From: Oscillospiraceae bacterium
GTDB taxonomy: Bacteria; Bacillota; Clostridia; Oscillospirales; Oscillospiraceae
Assembly: GCA_017465745.1 (NCBI GenBank)
Contig: JAFTVM010000083.1
Span: 37,072-101,071, forward strand
Direction: 5' to 3'
Length of the DNA: 64,000 nt
Below are positions 1 through 8,810 of this stretch, one piece after another. A program made the translations under genes and the position numbers. The stretch's first letter is position 1; every line of letters begins with the position of its first letter. Under the pieces are notes generated by a model that had not been told where the DNA came from, searched no databases, and saw only the letters and a program-made list of their open reading frames with translations.

Positions 1-42
1 GGCCAGGACCGGCATCTTGCCGGAAACGATGTTTTCAGTCAT
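1..42 (-). CDS. lon: Lon protease, N-terminal fragment (runs off window)
   Basis: Only the first 14 codons are inside the window. They read MTENIVSGKMPVLA, which resembles the start of Lon, where a short N-terminal strand is followed by a P-V-L-x-L-R-G stretch. The ATG is at 42-40 and an AGGAGG ribosome binding site lies at 51-56. The position directly downstream of clpX on the same strand matches the tig-clpP-clpX-lon order common in Firmicutes. The call rests on this gene order plus a very short peptide. Confidence 0.6.
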   Translation of the reverse strand, partial: MTENIVSGKMPVLA

Positions 43-108
43 AAGGAATTCCTCCTTGTGAAAAGGTAAAAAAGGGGGCAGCAAGCTACCCCCTTCTTAA
101 TAGTCGTG

Positions 109-1368
109 TTATTTTGCGCCCAGCTTTGCTCTGGGATGCTCCGCATCCCGGATGATGGTGGGCTCTCCGCCGTTCACGCATGCGGCGGTGATGATGACCT
201 TGCGGATGGTCAGGTCGGAGGGGATCTGGAACATGATCTTCGTCATGATGCCTTCCATAATGGCCCGCAGACCTCTAGCGCCGATCTGGCGCTCCACAGC
301 CTTGGCTGCGATGGCTTCCAGGGCAGGGCCTTCGATCTCCAGCTCCACATTCTCGATCTCCAGCAGCTTCAGGTACTGCTTCGCCAGTGCATTCTTTGGC
401 TCCACCAGGATCCGGATCAGGTCCTCCCTGGTCAGGCTCTTCAGACAGGTGAGGACAGGCAGACGGCCCACCAGTTCGGGGATGATACCAAATTTCAAAA
501 GGTCATCCGGTTCTGCCATGCTCAGCAGCTGGCCCACATCCCGCTTGGTCTTACTCTTGACGGGTGCGTCAAAGCCAATGGGAGAGCGGTCAGTGCGCTT
601 TTCCACGATCTTATCCAGACCGTCGAAAGCGCCGCCGCAGATGAAGAGGATGTTGGTGGTATCCAGAGAGATGGTCTGCATCTGGGGATGCTTCCGACCG
701 GGCTGGGCGGGCACGTTGGAAACAGTGCCTTCCAGGATCTTCAGCAGTGCCTGCTGAACACCTTCACCGGAAACGTCCCGGGTGATGGAGGTGCTTTCGC
801 TCTTGCGGGCGATCTTATCCATCTCGTCAATGTAGATGATGCCCCGCTCCGCCAGATCCACGTCGAAATCGGCGGCCTGCAGCAGACGCAGGAGGATGTT
901 CTCCACATCGTCGCCAACATAGCCGGCCTCTGTCAGCGTGGTGGCGTCCGCGATGGCGAAGGGCACATTCAGGATCTTGGCCAGGGTCTGGGCGAAGAGG
1001 GTCTTGCCGGAACCCGTGGGGCCGATCAGCAGAATATTGCTCTTCTGCAGCTCCACGTCGGAATCGTGGCCGAAGTAGATGCGCTTGTAATGGTTATAGA
1101 CGGCAACGGACAGTGTCATCTTGGCGTCTTCCTGACCCACGATATAGTGGTCCATAAAGGCCTTGATCTCCATGGGGGTGGGCAGCGTCTCCGGTACCCG
1201 GAGGTTGCCCTGCTCGTCATAGACGATCTCGTCGCGCAGCAGCTCATGGCATGCCTGGACACAGTCGCTGCAAATATTCACGCCGGGACCGGCGATGAAG
1301 CGGCCGGCCTGATCGTCCCGCTTGCCGCAGAAGCTGCAGCGCAGCTGCCGCTCGTTATTATTGGACAT
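109..1368 (-). CDS. clpX: ATP-dependent Clp protease ATP-binding subunit ClpX
   Basis: AAA+ unfoldase of 419 residues that feeds substrates into ClpP in the cytoplasm. The N-terminal zinc-binding domain has four cysteines (C11, C14, C33, C36). Walker A GPTGSGKT is at 116-123, the GYVG pore loop at 149-152 and Walker B IIYIDEMD at 177-184. The length is normal for ClpX. It lies 21 bp downstream of clpP and upstream of lon, so the three are probably co-transcribed. No oddity was seen. Confidence 0.98.
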   Translation of the reverse strand: MSNNNERQLRCSFCGKRDDQAGRFIAGPGVNICSDCVQACHELLRDEIVYDEQGNLRVPETLPTPMEIKAFMDHYIVGQEDAKMTLSVAVYNHYKRIYFGHDSDVELQKSNILLIGPTGSGKTLFAQTLAKILNVPFAIADATTLTEAGYVGDDVENILLRLLQAADFDVDLAERGIIYIDEMDKIARKSESTSITRDVSGEGVQQALLKILEGTVSNVPAQPGRKHPQMQTISLDTTNILFICGGAFDGLDKIVEKRTDRSPIGFDAPVKSKTKRDVGQLLSMAEPDDLLKFGIIPELVGRLPVLTCLKSLTREDLIRILVEPKNALAKQYLKLLEIENVELEIEGPALEAIAAKAVERQIGARGLRAIMEGIMTKIMFQIPSDLTIRKVIITAACVNGGEPTIIRDAEHPRAKLGAK

Positions 1369-1389
1369 GAACGTGTTACCGCCCTTCTA

Positions 1390-1971
1390 TCAATGATGCT
1401 CCAGCACCCGGTCGATGAGGCCGAAGGCCTTGGCCTCCTCGGCAGACATGAAGTTGTCGCGCTCACAGGCGGCGGTGACGACCTCGATGGAGTTGCCGGT
1501 GTTCTCGGCCATGATGCGGTTCATGCGCTCCTTAATGGTCTCCAGACGCTTCAGGTGGATGGCCATGTCGGTGATCTGGCCCTGGGTACCGGCGGAGGGC
1601 TGGTGGATCATGATCTCGGCATTGGGCAGGGCGATGCGCTTGCCCTTGGTGCCGGCGGACAGCAGGAACGCACCCATGGAAGCAGCCATACCGACGCAGA
1701 TGGTGGCCACGTCACACTTGATATACTTCATGGTGTCGTAGATGGCCATGCCTGCGGTGACGGAGCCGCCGGGGCTGTTGATGTAAAACTGGATATCCTT
1801 GTCCGGATCCTGGGCTTCCAGATACAGCAGCTGCGCCACGATCAGGGAAGCGGTGGTGTCGTTGACTTCCTCGGACAGGAAAATGATGCGGTCATTGAGC
1901 AGACGGGAGAAAATGTCGTAGCTGCGCTCGCCGCGGCTGGTCTGTTCAACAACATAGGGAATAAAACTCAT
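1390..1971 (-). CDS. clpP: ATP-dependent Clp protease proteolytic subunit ClpP
   Basis: Serine protease of 193 residues that forms the tetradecameric ClpP chamber. The catalytic triad is visible as S98 (GMAASMG), H123 (MIHQP) and D172 (CERDNF). The handle helix segment around residues 125-150 is intact. An AAAGGAG ribosome binding site precedes the ATG at 1971. It sits between tig and clpX on the same strand, so substrate delivery and degradation are encoded together. Confidence 0.98.
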   Translation of the reverse strand: MSFIPYVVEQTSRGERSYDIFSRLLNDRIIFLSEEVNDTTASLIVAQLLYLEAQDPDKDIQFYINSPGGSVTAGMAIYDTMKYIKCDVATICVGMAASMGAFLLSAGTKGKRIALPNAEIMIHQPSAGTQGQITDMAIHLKRLETIKERMNRIMAENTGNSIEVVTAACERDNFMSAEEAKAFGLIDRVLEHH

Positions 1972-2088
1972 GGTGATGTCTCCTTTCGGGGTTGGAATCG
2001 CCGTATGGGTGATGCCGCGATTCCGTTGGCTTGAAACATTCTAACCATTTTGAAGGAAGGTTATTCCTTGCCGTGAGGGTAATACACT

Positions 2089-2123
2089 TCTTGCGAAGCA
2101 GCCGGTGTGACTGCTCCGCAAGA
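2089..2123 (-). terminator. Hairpin between tig and clpP
   Basis: A 13-bp stem with one G-U pair (2089-2101 with 2111-2123) and a 9-nt loop lies directly after the tig stop. There is no clear U tract afterwards. It may be a partial terminator that lowers clpP expression relative to tig, or an mRNA processing or stability element. Confidence 0.5.
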
Positions 2124-2142
2124 ATGGATGTAGATCGTTAAA

Positions 2143-3423
2143 TTACTCAGCCTTGGCCACAGCAACAGCGGACTCAGTGATGACCTTGACAGCCTTGCGG
2201 TTCTCGATGGAAGCCTTCAGCTCCTCAGCGGGGATCATAGCCTTGACCTTGTCCAGCTCCAGCTCGTACTGCTTGGCCAGGGACTCGTACTCAGCGGTCA
2301 TATCCTCTTCGGTGACCTCGATGCCCTCAGCGGCAATAATGGCCTCCAGGGTCACGTTGACCTTGGCCTGCTTCTCAGCCTGGGGACGGAAAGCGTTACG
2401 CATGGTGGAGACGTCGCCGCCCATCATCTTTGCGTAGGCTTCCATAGAGTAGCCGCTCATCTGCAGCTGGTAGCCGAAGCGCTCCATCTGGTTGTCCAGC
2501 TCAGCCTCGATCAGGGCAGCGGGCATATCCACGGTGGTGTTGTTTGCAGCCATCTCAACGGCAGCGTCCTGGAAAGCAGCGTTGGCCTGCTTCTCGGCGG
2601 TCTCCAGAGCCTTGGCGCGGATGTCGTTCTTCAGCTCCTCCAGGGTCTCAAACTCGGAGACGTCCTTGGCAAACTCGTCGTCGATGGCGGGAGTGTTGGT
2701 GACGGTGACCTTGTTCAGCTTGACGTGGAAGACGACTGCCTTGCCGGCCAGGTTCTCAGCGTGGTAGTCAGCGGGGAAAGTAACATCCAGGTCCTTCTCC
2801 TCGCCGGCGGTCATGCCGACGACCTGCTCCTCGAAACCGGGGATGAAGGAGCCGGAGCCCAGCTTCAGGTCGAAGTTCTCGCCCTTGCCGCCGTCGAATG
2901 CGGTGCCGTCCAGGAAGCCTTCGAAGTCGATGTTGGCGGTGTCGCCCATCTCAGCAGCCTTCTCAACCACCTCGGTGGAAGCGACGTTCTGAGCCATACG
3001 GTTCAGCTCGGCCTCGACCTGAGCGTCGGAGACGGAAACCTCGTTCTTGGCAACCTCCAGGCCCTTGTACTGACCCAGGGTGACCTCGGGATAGACATCG
3101 GTGGTGAAGGTCAGGGTGCAGGAGTTGTCCTCACCGACCTCCAGGTTGGTCAGGTTGGGACGGCCGATGGCCTTGATATCAGCGGTAGCAAAGGTGTAGA
3201 CCTCGCCGAAGACCTCTTCCAGGCCATCCTCGACGAAGACATGCTTGCCGTACATCGCCTCGATCATCTTGCGGGGAGCCTTGCCACGGCGGAAGCCGGG
3301 GATCATGATGCTCTTGCGCTGCTTCAGGTAAGCGGCGTTGATGCCCTTCTCCATCAGCTGAGCGTCGATCTCGACGACGACGGTAGCCTGATTGCCGTTT
3401 CTTTCAATGCTCTTGACATTCAT
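2143..3423 (-). CDS. tig: Trigger factor (ribosome-associated chaperone / PPIase)
   Basis: Trigger factor of 426 residues, which binds at the ribosome exit tunnel and shields nascent chains. The ribosome-binding signature GFRRGKAP is at 43-50. A central FKBP-type PPIase domain spans about 160-240 (GFLDGTAFDGG, IPGFEEQ), followed by a helical C-terminal chaperone domain rich in Glu, Lys and Ala. The length is normal. A promoter lies at 3494-3522. It heads the tig-clpP-clpX-lon group. Confidence 0.97.
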   Translation of the reverse strand: MNVKSIERNGNQATVVVEIDAQLMEKGINAAYLKQRKSIMIPGFRRGKAPRKMIEAMYGKHVFVEDGLEEVFGEVYTFATADIKAIGRPNLTNLEVGEDNSCTLTFTTDVYPEVTLGQYKGLEVAKNEVSVSDAQVEAELNRMAQNVASTEVVEKAAEMGDTANIDFEGFLDGTAFDGGKGENFDLKLGSGSFIPGFEEQVVGMTAGEEKDLDVTFPADYHAENLAGKAVVFHVKLNKVTVTNTPAIDDEFAKDVSEFETLEELKNDIRAKALETAEKQANAAFQDAAVEMAANNTTVDMPAALIEAELDNQMERFGYQLQMSGYSMEAYAKMMGGDVSTMRNAFRPQAEKQAKVNVTLEAIIAAEGIEVTEEDMTAEYESLAKQYELELDKVKAMIPAEELKASIENRKAVKVITESAVAVAKAE

Positions 3424-3446
3424 GGTTAATAATCCTCCTAAAAGAC

Positions 3447-3465
3447 GGTCTGTCTTGGACAGACC
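3447..3465 (-). promoter_or_regulatory. Hairpin in the tig 5' leader
   Basis: A perfect 7-bp stem (GGTCTGT / ACAGACC) with a 5-nt loop lies between the tig promoter and its ribosome binding site, about 10 nt upstream of the AGGAGG. It could affect mRNA stability or translation of tig. On the plus strand it is followed by TTTT, so it could also stop transcription in that direction. Confidence 0.4.
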
Positions 3466-3493
3466 TTTTCATTGTTATTTTCACAGCCGTAAT

Positions 3494-3522
3494 ATATTAG
3501 CAGAAATAATGGCGGTTGTCCA
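3494..3522 (-). promoter_or_regulatory. Promoter of tig
   Basis: The -35 TGGACA (3517-3522) and -10 TAATAT (3494-3499) are separated by exactly 17 bp, matching a sigma-A promoter reading into tig. It lies just beyond the 3' end of the metallophosphoesterase gene. Confidence 0.75.
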
Positions 3523-3541
3523 CTGTTTTTTCGAAAATTCT

Positions 3542-4231
3542 TTAGAAAATTACAGTCTGGGGCTTAAAATCGATGTAGTCGGCGGCCACGAGCCGGAATT
3601 CTACACCGTCCCACTGCCCTTCCATGGCCAGTTTGTGGCTGCCGCCGTGCAGATGGCCGTAATAGCAGCGCCGGACGCCGTATTTTTCCAGCAGTTCCAG
3701 GATCTCCCGGCACTCGTAGCCCCTGTAGCGGGGCGGGTAATGCAGAAACACCATTTTGGGCCTCTCCCCTGCCGATTTCAGGGATGCCTCCAAACGGCAC
3801 AGCTCCCGCTTGAAAACCTTTTCGTCGTGGGCACCGTGACGGTCTTCCTCAAAAAACCAGCCCCGGGTACCGCAGATGGCCCAGTCGCCGTATTCAAAAT
3901 GGTTATTGTTGAGCAGGTACGTATCCCGGAAACCGTTGGCTTCGCAGAATTTGTTGAATTTCGCCACGGTGCTCCACCAGTAGTCGTGATTGCCCTTGAG
4001 GATGATCTTCCGTCCGGGAATCTCATTGATCCAGGCGAAATCCTGGGCTGCCGTTTCCAGGTCCAGGGCCCAGCTCAGGTCTCCCAGCAGCACGGTGGTG
4101 TCATCTTCCGTGATGACGGACATGCCCTCTTTCAGCTTGTCCATATAGCCCACCCAGGCGCCGCCGAAAATATCCATGGGTTTCGGCGCCCCCAGGCATA
4201 AATGGAGGTCGCCGATCGCGTATAATGCCAT
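3542..4231 (-). CDS. Calcineurin-like metallophosphoesterase
   Basis: Cytoplasmic metallophosphoesterase of 229 residues, substrate unknown. The metal-ligand blocks appear in order: GDLHL (7-11), GDLSW (50-54), GNHDYWW (80-86), an HYPPRY block near 163 and a GHLHGGSH block near 192. These define a two-metal phosphoesterase site. The gene is the last of the lepB operon, 11 bp after the threonine-synthase-like gene, and has an AAGGAGG ribosome binding site. It shares the operon with housekeeping genes but nothing in the sequence fixes its substrate. Confidence 0.9.
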   Translation of the reverse strand: MALYAIGDLHLCLGAPKPMDIFGGAWVGYMDKLKEGMSVITEDDTTVLLGDLSWALDLETAAQDFAWINEIPGRKIILKGNHDYWWSTVAKFNKFCEANGFRDTYLLNNNHFEYGDWAICGTRGWFFEEDRHGAHDEKVFKRELCRLEASLKSAGERPKMVFLHYPPRYRGYECREILELLEKYGVRRCYYGHLHGGSHKLAMEGQWDGVEFRLVAADYIDFKPQTVIF

Positions 4232-4242
4232 TGGTCGCCTCC

Positions 4243-5271
4243 TTACATGTTTTCAAGTCTGCGCCGCAGATGATCCGCGGGGATGTTCAAAAGTTTTGCC
4301 AGTATGTCGGCAGAATAAAGGGGATTTTCCTCCGCAATGATCAGGGCTTTTCCGGTTTCACCGGTGGTGGCCCGGTGGTCTGCCAGGGCCGCGTAAGCCA
4401 TGGCGGTATAGAGGTCGGGCTGCCAGCAGCCGGATCGGTAAAGATTGGGGATCATGAATTCAAGCCGCCGCCGGCTGATGACGGCCACGGAAAGGCCCCC
4501 GCGCAGCATGTCCCGCTGGGCTGCTTCCAGGCTGTATAGCCTTCCCGCATCCAGGGCAGACAGATACTGCTTCACTTCATCCGCGCCCAGAACAGCGGAA
4601 ATCAGCCGTTCCAATCCCGCCGGCACCGCCTGATCGCAGGCGGCGGTGATGGTACGGCGCACAGCGCAATCCGTACGCAGTTCCCCCTGATGCAGCAGAC
4701 TCCAGGGAGCATTGTTCTCATTGCAGGCGCAGATGATTGTACCAACGGGCAGTCCCCAGGAACGGGCATACCAGGCCGCCATCGGCGTCTGGAAATCCAT
4801 GCTGGGCAGCGCGATGTCCAGCGGCATTTTGGCCCCCTGCGCCATCAGCTGGGCGTACACGGCAAAGAGAAGCGCAATACGCACAGATATCACAAACCAC
4901 TGGCCGGGTCTCAAATCCGGTTCATGCACCAGCAGCCGGAACAGACGGTTCACGGTTTCGTCAAAGGTGCAGTCCGATCCCGGCCAGATTTCGCAGATCA
5001 TGGTGCGGCTGTCCAGATCCAGGATATGGGCGGATCTTTTTCCGATGACCAGCTCAATATCACGGCCTGTCAGTTCAGCACCGTACAGCTGGCAGAGGAC
5101 GTAGGCAATATTTTCATTAAAAGACCGCTGCGAGGCAGCATCAAGGTCTTCCGCGCTAAACTGCGGCATCTGCCGGGGCAGATATTGTCCGCCGTCGGGG
5201 GCGGTATCTGTTGTCATGGCCCGGTAAAGCGTAAAGGCATCCCGGTCGGATCGGGTCGTTACATAGAGCAC
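4243..5271 (-). CDS. Threonine-synthase-like protein lacking the PLP lysine
   Basis: A 342-residue protein. Its N-terminus (YVTTR, TLYRAM, APDGGQYLP) and middle (PSMDFQTPMAAWYARSWGLPVG, IICACNENN) follow the threonine synthase pattern. True enzymes have G-P-T-x-A-F-K-D with the PLP-binding lysine. Here the aligned segment is WPGSDCTFDE, so D104 replaces the lysine and the phosphate-binding loop is also altered. The protein is about 150 residues shorter than usual threonine synthases. It starts inside the end of the M19 dipeptidase gene (13-bp overlap), which suggests translational coupling. It is probably a non-PLP paralogue with a new or structural role. Confidence 0.7.
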   Translation of the reverse strand: MLYVTTRSDRDAFTLYRAMTTDTAPDGGQYLPRQMPQFSAEDLDAASQRSFNENIAYVLCQLYGAELTGRDIELVIGKRSAHILDLDSRTMICEIWPGSDCTFDETVNRLFRLLVHEPDLRPGQWFVISVRIALLFAVYAQLMAQGAKMPLDIALPSMDFQTPMAAWYARSWGLPVGTIICACNENNAPWSLLHQGELRTDCAVRRTITAACDQAVPAGLERLISAVLGADEVKQYLSALDAGRLYSLEAAQRDMLRGGLSVAVISRRRLEFMIPNLYRSGCWQPDLYTAMAYAALADHRATTGETGKALIIAEENPLYSADILAKLLNIPADHLRRRLENM

Positions 5272-6212
5272 TTGGAAATCACTCCCAGGGCGTTATTCCA
5301 GAAGATGTCACGGATGGTCTTCTCATCCAGGCCACGCTGCAGCAGCCGCGCAGACAGCTTGGGGTAATCCTGGATGCCCTCGAAACCGGCAGGAATGGTC
5401 TCGCAGCCGTCCAGGTCGCCCCCCAGGGCGATGCCCCGGCCGGAAGGATCCAGTTCCATGAAATGGAATACGTGGTCGCAGCACTTGTCGATATCGGCAT
5501 TCTCGCCGATAAAATCGGTGTACAGGTTCAGACCAGCCACGCCGCCGGTCTTGACGATCTCCATAAACATCTCATCGGTCAAGTTCCGGCTGTGGCCGCG
5601 GACAGTGCGGCTGTTGGAATGGGATGCAATGACACTTCCCTGGGTCATGTCCATGATATCGAAGAACCCCTCGTCGCTGATATGGCTGACATCGATGAGC
5701 ATACCCAGCCGCTGAGCTTCCTTCACATATTCCCGGCCCAGGTCAGTCAGTCCACCACCGGTCATATGGGAGCCGGTGAGCGGATTCTTCTCATTCCAGC
5801 CCAGGGTGGTGATGCGGAAGCCGATGTTCCACAGATCCTCCAGCAGAGCAGGATCGAAGCCGAAGCCGGCAGGCCCCTCGATGGTCAGGATGGCGGACAT
5901 CCTGCCTTCTTCCAGATTTTTCGACACGTCAGCAGCAGAAAAAGCCTGGCTGATCAGGTCGGCGTTGGCGTGAACCTGGGTCAGTACCGCATCGATCTCC
6001 TTTTCGAAGATCTCCACAGGGGATTTCTGATACCACTGCTGCATCTGAGGGGTGGTGAAACAGGCAAAGCACTGGCAGTAGCCGGCCAGAGTGGAGGCCC
6101 GTTCCAGGTCGATGTGCAGTTTGTTGCTGCGAAGGCCCTGGCCGGGCTGATGGCCGCGGCCCAGCATGGAAAGGGAGGTATCACAATGCAGGTCAAAAAC
6201 AGGAATATTCAT
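5259..6212 (-). CDS. Membrane dipeptidase family protein (peptidase M19)
   Basis: A 317-residue zinc dipeptidase of the renal dipeptidase family. The family metal ligands start at FDLHCD (H9, D11). LTIEGPAGF supplies the bridging glutamate region, and IDVSHIS and ASHSN carry the downstream histidines. No signal peptide or membrane anchor is visible, so it is likely cytoplasmic, where it would cleave dipeptides, possibly including D-residue peptides. It overlaps yraN by 4 bp (ATGA) and is part of the lepB operon. Confidence 0.9.
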   Translation of the reverse strand: MNIPVFDLHCDTSLSMLGRGHQPGQGLRSNKLHIDLERASTLAGYCQCFACFTTPQMQQWYQKSPVEIFEKEIDAVLTQVHANADLISQAFSAADVSKNLEEGRMSAILTIEGPAGFGFDPALLEDLWNIGFRITTLGWNEKNPLTGSHMTGGGLTDLGREYVKEAQRLGMLIDVSHISDEGFFDIMDMTQGSVIASHSNSRTVRGHSRNLTDEMFMEIVKTGGVAGLNLYTDFIGENADIDKCCDHVFHFMELDPSGRGIALGGDLDGCETIPAGFEGIQDYPKLSARLLQRGLDEKTIRDIFWNNALGVISKCSM

Positions 6213-6574
6213 TCGAATGCATCCTCCAGATGGTAGATTTGGGGCTTCTCCGTCGCCGTCCCCGCCGGGGCGTAGATTTCGATGACGTCAAAGCGGGGCT
6301 GCAGATTGGTGGGATTCTGACTCAAATACATGGACGCCGCGATCCGCAGACGGTCCTGCTTGTACCGGTCCACATATTCCAGCGCCTGGGCAAACCTCGA
6401 AGATTTGCGAAGCTTCACCTCCACAAACACCAGGTGTCTGCGGTCTTTCACGATCAGGTCGATCTCCCCGAATTTACACCGGTACCCCGCAGCCACGGGC
6501 GTATAGTGTTTTTTTCTTAAGTATTCCGCCGCCAGGGCTTCGCCCCAGGCACCGGTGATATTACTTCTGCCCAT
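6209..6574 (-). CDS. YraN/UPF0102 family endonuclease-like protein
   Basis: A 121-residue protein of the YraN (UPF0102) family, a restriction-endonuclease-like fold. It shows the typical G-E-x-x-A-x-x-Y-L start (GEALAAEYL), then GYRCKFGEIDLIVKD and VFVEVKLR, which supply the E/D and E-x-K residues of the PD-(D/E)xK core. Genes of this family usually follow rnhB, as here (14-bp overlap). Its cellular role is not established. Confidence 0.88.
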   Translation of the reverse strand: MGRSNITGAWGEALAAEYLRKKHYTPVAAGYRCKFGEIDLIVKDRRHLVFVEVKLRKSSRFAQALEYVDRYKQDRLRIAASMYLSQNPTNLQPRFDVIEIYAPAGTATEKPQIYHLEDAFE

Positions 6575-7175
6575 AGAACTTCTTCAGGAAGGTCATTCTG
6601 TGGATCGGGCTGGCACCCTTTTCAGTCAGGGCAGCGTAATGGGCTTTCGTGCCGTAGCCCTTGTGTATCTCAAAACCATAGCCCGGGAATTCCACCGCAT
6701 ACTGCTCCATCAGGTCGTCACGGGTGACCTTGGCCAGGATAGAGGCGGCGGCGATGCTGGCAGAAAGGCTGTCGCCCTTGACGATGGTCTTGACGGGCAG
6801 GCCGAAATCCCTGGCCCGGTTTCCGTCGATGAGTGCCAGATCCGCTTTGCCCTCCAGCTGGGCGATGGCTCGCTCCATGGCAAGATAAGTGGCCTGCAGA
6901 ATATTGATCTGATCGATCTCCTCATGGGTCGCCAGACCGATACCATAGGCAACGGCATGCTCCTTGATCAGCGGGAACAGCTCTCTTCTCTTCTTATCGG
7001 ACAGCTTCTTGCTGTCGTTGAGGCCGGGCAGCTGCAGATGATCGGGCAGGATCACAGCAGCTGCGCAGACAGGACCGGCCAGCGGCCCCCGGCCTGCCTC
7101 GTCCACACCACAGATGACGGTATAACCCTCGGCCCGGCATGCATCTTCAATGGCCCACATATTCACTTCACTCAT
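6561..7175 (-). CDS. rnhB: Ribonuclease HII
   Basis: RNase HII of 204 residues, which removes ribonucleotides and RNA primers from DNA. The catalytic carboxylates are visible: D25-E26 in GVDEAGRG, D117 in LIDGNR and D153 in ASILAKVTRDD. The C-terminal GYEI-type segment (PGYGFEIHKGYGT) is present. It overlaps rbgA by 4 bp (ATGA) upstream and yraN by 14 bp downstream, within one operon. Confidence 0.97.
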   Translation of the reverse strand: MSEVNMWAIEDACRAEGYTVICGVDEAGRGPLAGPVCAAAVILPDHLQLPGLNDSKKLSDKKRRELFPLIKEHAVAYGIGLATHEEIDQINILQATYLAMERAIAQLEGKADLALIDGNRARDFGLPVKTIVKGDSLSASIAAASILAKVTRDDLMEQYAVEFPGYGFEIHKGYGTKAHYAALTEKGASPIHRMTFLKKFYGQK

Positions 7176-8038
7176 GCTTCTACCTCCGGCATTTCCAGGG
7201 TAAATTTGCCCAGCTTACCGCCGCGGAACTCGTCCAGCAGCACCTTGGCCATGCGCTCGGTGTTGACTTCCGCACGGGCCATCAGATAGCCGCGGCTGCG
7301 GCCTGCCATTTCCAGCAGCTCCCAGCCGGGGGTGCCTTCCGGTGCTTCCACCTTGTAGCGGTCGGTCAGCGTCTGGGGATAGTACTTGTGCAGCAGTTCC
7401 ATCAGGAAACAGGCCAGTTCCTCCACATCGATGACGCCTTCCTTGACCGCGCCGGTATAGGCCAGCATCATGCCAACCTGAGGATCTTCAAATTTGGGCC
7501 AAAGGATACCGGGGGTATCCAGCAGCTGCAGACCACTGTCCACGGTGACCCACTGCTTGCCCCGGGTGACGCCGGGACGGTTTTCAGCCTTGGCGCCCTT
7601 GCGGCCGGAAACCTGATTGATGAGGGTGGACTTGCCCACGTTGGGGATGCCCACCACCATGAGCCGCACGGGACGATTCATGCCCCGGGCCTGGTCACGG
7701 GCGATCTTCTCCCGGCAGGCATAACGCACCGCGGGGGTAAACTCGGCAATGCCCTTTCGGCTTTTGCAGTCGGTGCATACCACCGCCATACCCTGAGTCT
7801 TAAAGTAAGCTGCCCAGGCCTTGGTGGCAGCGGGATCCGCCAGATCCATGCGGTTAAGGACGATGACCCTGGGCTTGCTGCCGCAGATGGCATCAATGTC
7901 CGGGTTTCGGCTGGACATGGGGATCCGGGCATCCACGATCTCACAGACCGCATCCACCTGCTTCAGATCAGCTTCGATCTGGCGGCGGGTCTTGGTCATG
8001 TGGCCGGGATACCACTGAATATTCATTTTATCTTCCAT
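7172..8038 (-). CDS. rbgA: Ribosome biogenesis GTPase RbgA (YlqF)
   Basis: Circularly permuted GTPase of 288 residues needed for late 50S assembly. The motif order is permuted: G4 NRMD (62-65) precedes G1 GIPNVGKST (129-137) and G3 DTPG (173-176). The family start WYPGHM and DARIPMSSRNP are present. An ATG at 8038 overlaps the lepB stop by one base and has GGAG about 10 nt upstream. A second ATG at 8026 matches the family N-terminus (M-x-I-Q-W) better, so the first four residues are uncertain. Confidence 0.96.
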   Translation of the reverse strand: MEDKMNIQWYPGHMTKTRRQIEADLKQVDAVCEIVDARIPMSSRNPDIDAICGSKPRVIVLNRMDLADPAATKAWAAYFKTQGMAVVCTDCKSRKGIAEFTPAVRYACREKIARDQARGMNRPVRLMVVGIPNVGKSTLINQVSGRKGAKAENRPGVTRGKQWVTVDSGLQLLDTPGILWPKFEDPQVGMMLAYTGAVKEGVIDVEELACFLMELLHKYYPQTLTDRYKVEAPEGTPGWELLEMAGRSRGYLMARAEVNTERMAKVLLDEFRGGKLGKFTLEMPEVEA

Positions 8039-8667
8039 CAGTCAATAACTCCAATTCTGCTGAAATCTCGTTTGCTTCCGAATTCTCCGTCTCCGGGGCC
8101 GGGGATAAACAGGTAGACCGCCTGACCAAGGATCTGACGCTCATCGATCAGACCGATGTCCGGATAGCGGCTGTCCCGGGAACGGTTGCGGTTGTCGCCC
8201 ATGGCAAACACGCAGCCCGCTTCCACAGTAAGGGGAAATTGCACGCCTTCCTGGATGTTCGTAGCGGTGTAGGTGTAATCTTCCTCCAGCGCCACGCCGT
8301 CCACATAGACAATGCCGTTTTCAAAATCGATGTCAACCGTCTGGCCTTCCGTGGCGATGACCCGCTTGATGATGGGCTCACCATCGTTGAAGGCTTCCTT
8401 GCTGGCCACGATAACGTCGCCGTACTCCGGATCACCGGAGATCGCGCTGCTTATGACCAGCAGGTAATCACCGTGCCACAGCGTATTGTACATGGATGAG
8501 CCTTCCACCACCACAATGCGAAACAGCAGCACAAACACGATCATCAGAGCCGCCAGCAGATAAACCACATCATGCAGGTAGAGCATGACAGTCTCCTGCC
8601 AGCTTGGTTTCACGTCCGGCTGTTTTTCACTGCCCGGTGGCGCCTGAGCAAATTCATCTTCTGCCAA
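8038..8667 (-). CDS. lepB: Signal peptidase I
   Basis: Type I signal peptidase of about 209 residues from a TTG start at 8667. That start has AGGAGG at 8675-8680, a 7-nt spacer, and lies downstream of the promoter at 8720-8748. Longer open starts upstream would precede the transcript start. There is one N-terminal membrane segment (about 31-53), then the catalytic serine in EGSSMYNT (S58), the general-base lysine in IIKRV (K101), and the MGDNRNRSRDSR box. It cleaves signal peptides on the outer face of the membrane. It is the first gene of the operon with rbgA. Confidence 0.93.
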   Translation of the reverse strand: MAEDEFAQAPPGSEKQPDVKPSWQETVMLYLHDVVYLLAALMIVFVLLFRIVVVEGSSMYNTLWHGDYLLVISSAISGDPEYGDVIVASKEAFNDGEPIIKRVIATEGQTVDIDFENGIVYVDGVALEEDYTYTATNIQEGVQFPLTVEAGCVFAMGDNRNRSRDSRYPDIGLIDERQILGQAVYLFIPGPGDGEFGSKRDFSRIGVID

Positions 8668-8719
8668 TGCAGACCCTCCTATCGTCAGAGCCGGTACAGG
8701 CTCATAAAAATCCAGTATC

Positions 8720-8748
8720 ATTATACACACAATATGTGAAAAAGCCAA
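8720..8748 (-). promoter_or_regulatory. Promoter of the lepB operon
   Basis: The -35 TTGGCT (8743-8748) and a perfect -10 TATAAT (8720-8725) have a 17-bp spacer. It lies between the rplS terminator and lepB and supports the TTG start at 8667. Confidence 0.75.
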
Positions 8749-8766
8749 GAACAAATCCTGAGAAAA

Positions 8767-8791
8767 TAAAAAAAGAGGGCCGAAGCCCTCT
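8767..8791 (-). terminator. Rho-independent terminator of rplS
   Basis: A 7-bp stem AGAGGGC/GCCCTCT with a TTCG tetraloop (8774-8791), followed on the minus strand by a run of eight T. It separates rplS from lepB. The other flank is also T-rich in the opposite sense. Confidence 0.9.
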
Positions 8792-8810
8792 CTTTTTACA
8801 AATTTGAGAA

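Noticed and set aside
106-2034. A 642-residue plus-strand open frame opposite clpX and clpP
   Set aside because: ClpX and ClpP are certain on the minus strand; the plus-strand translation is repetitive His/Gly/Leu-rich and motif-free.
8668-8754. Longer start for signal peptidase I (first ATG of the open frame)
   Set aside because: It would begin upstream of the TATAAT promoter element and has no ribosome binding site, while the TTG at 8667 has an ideal one.
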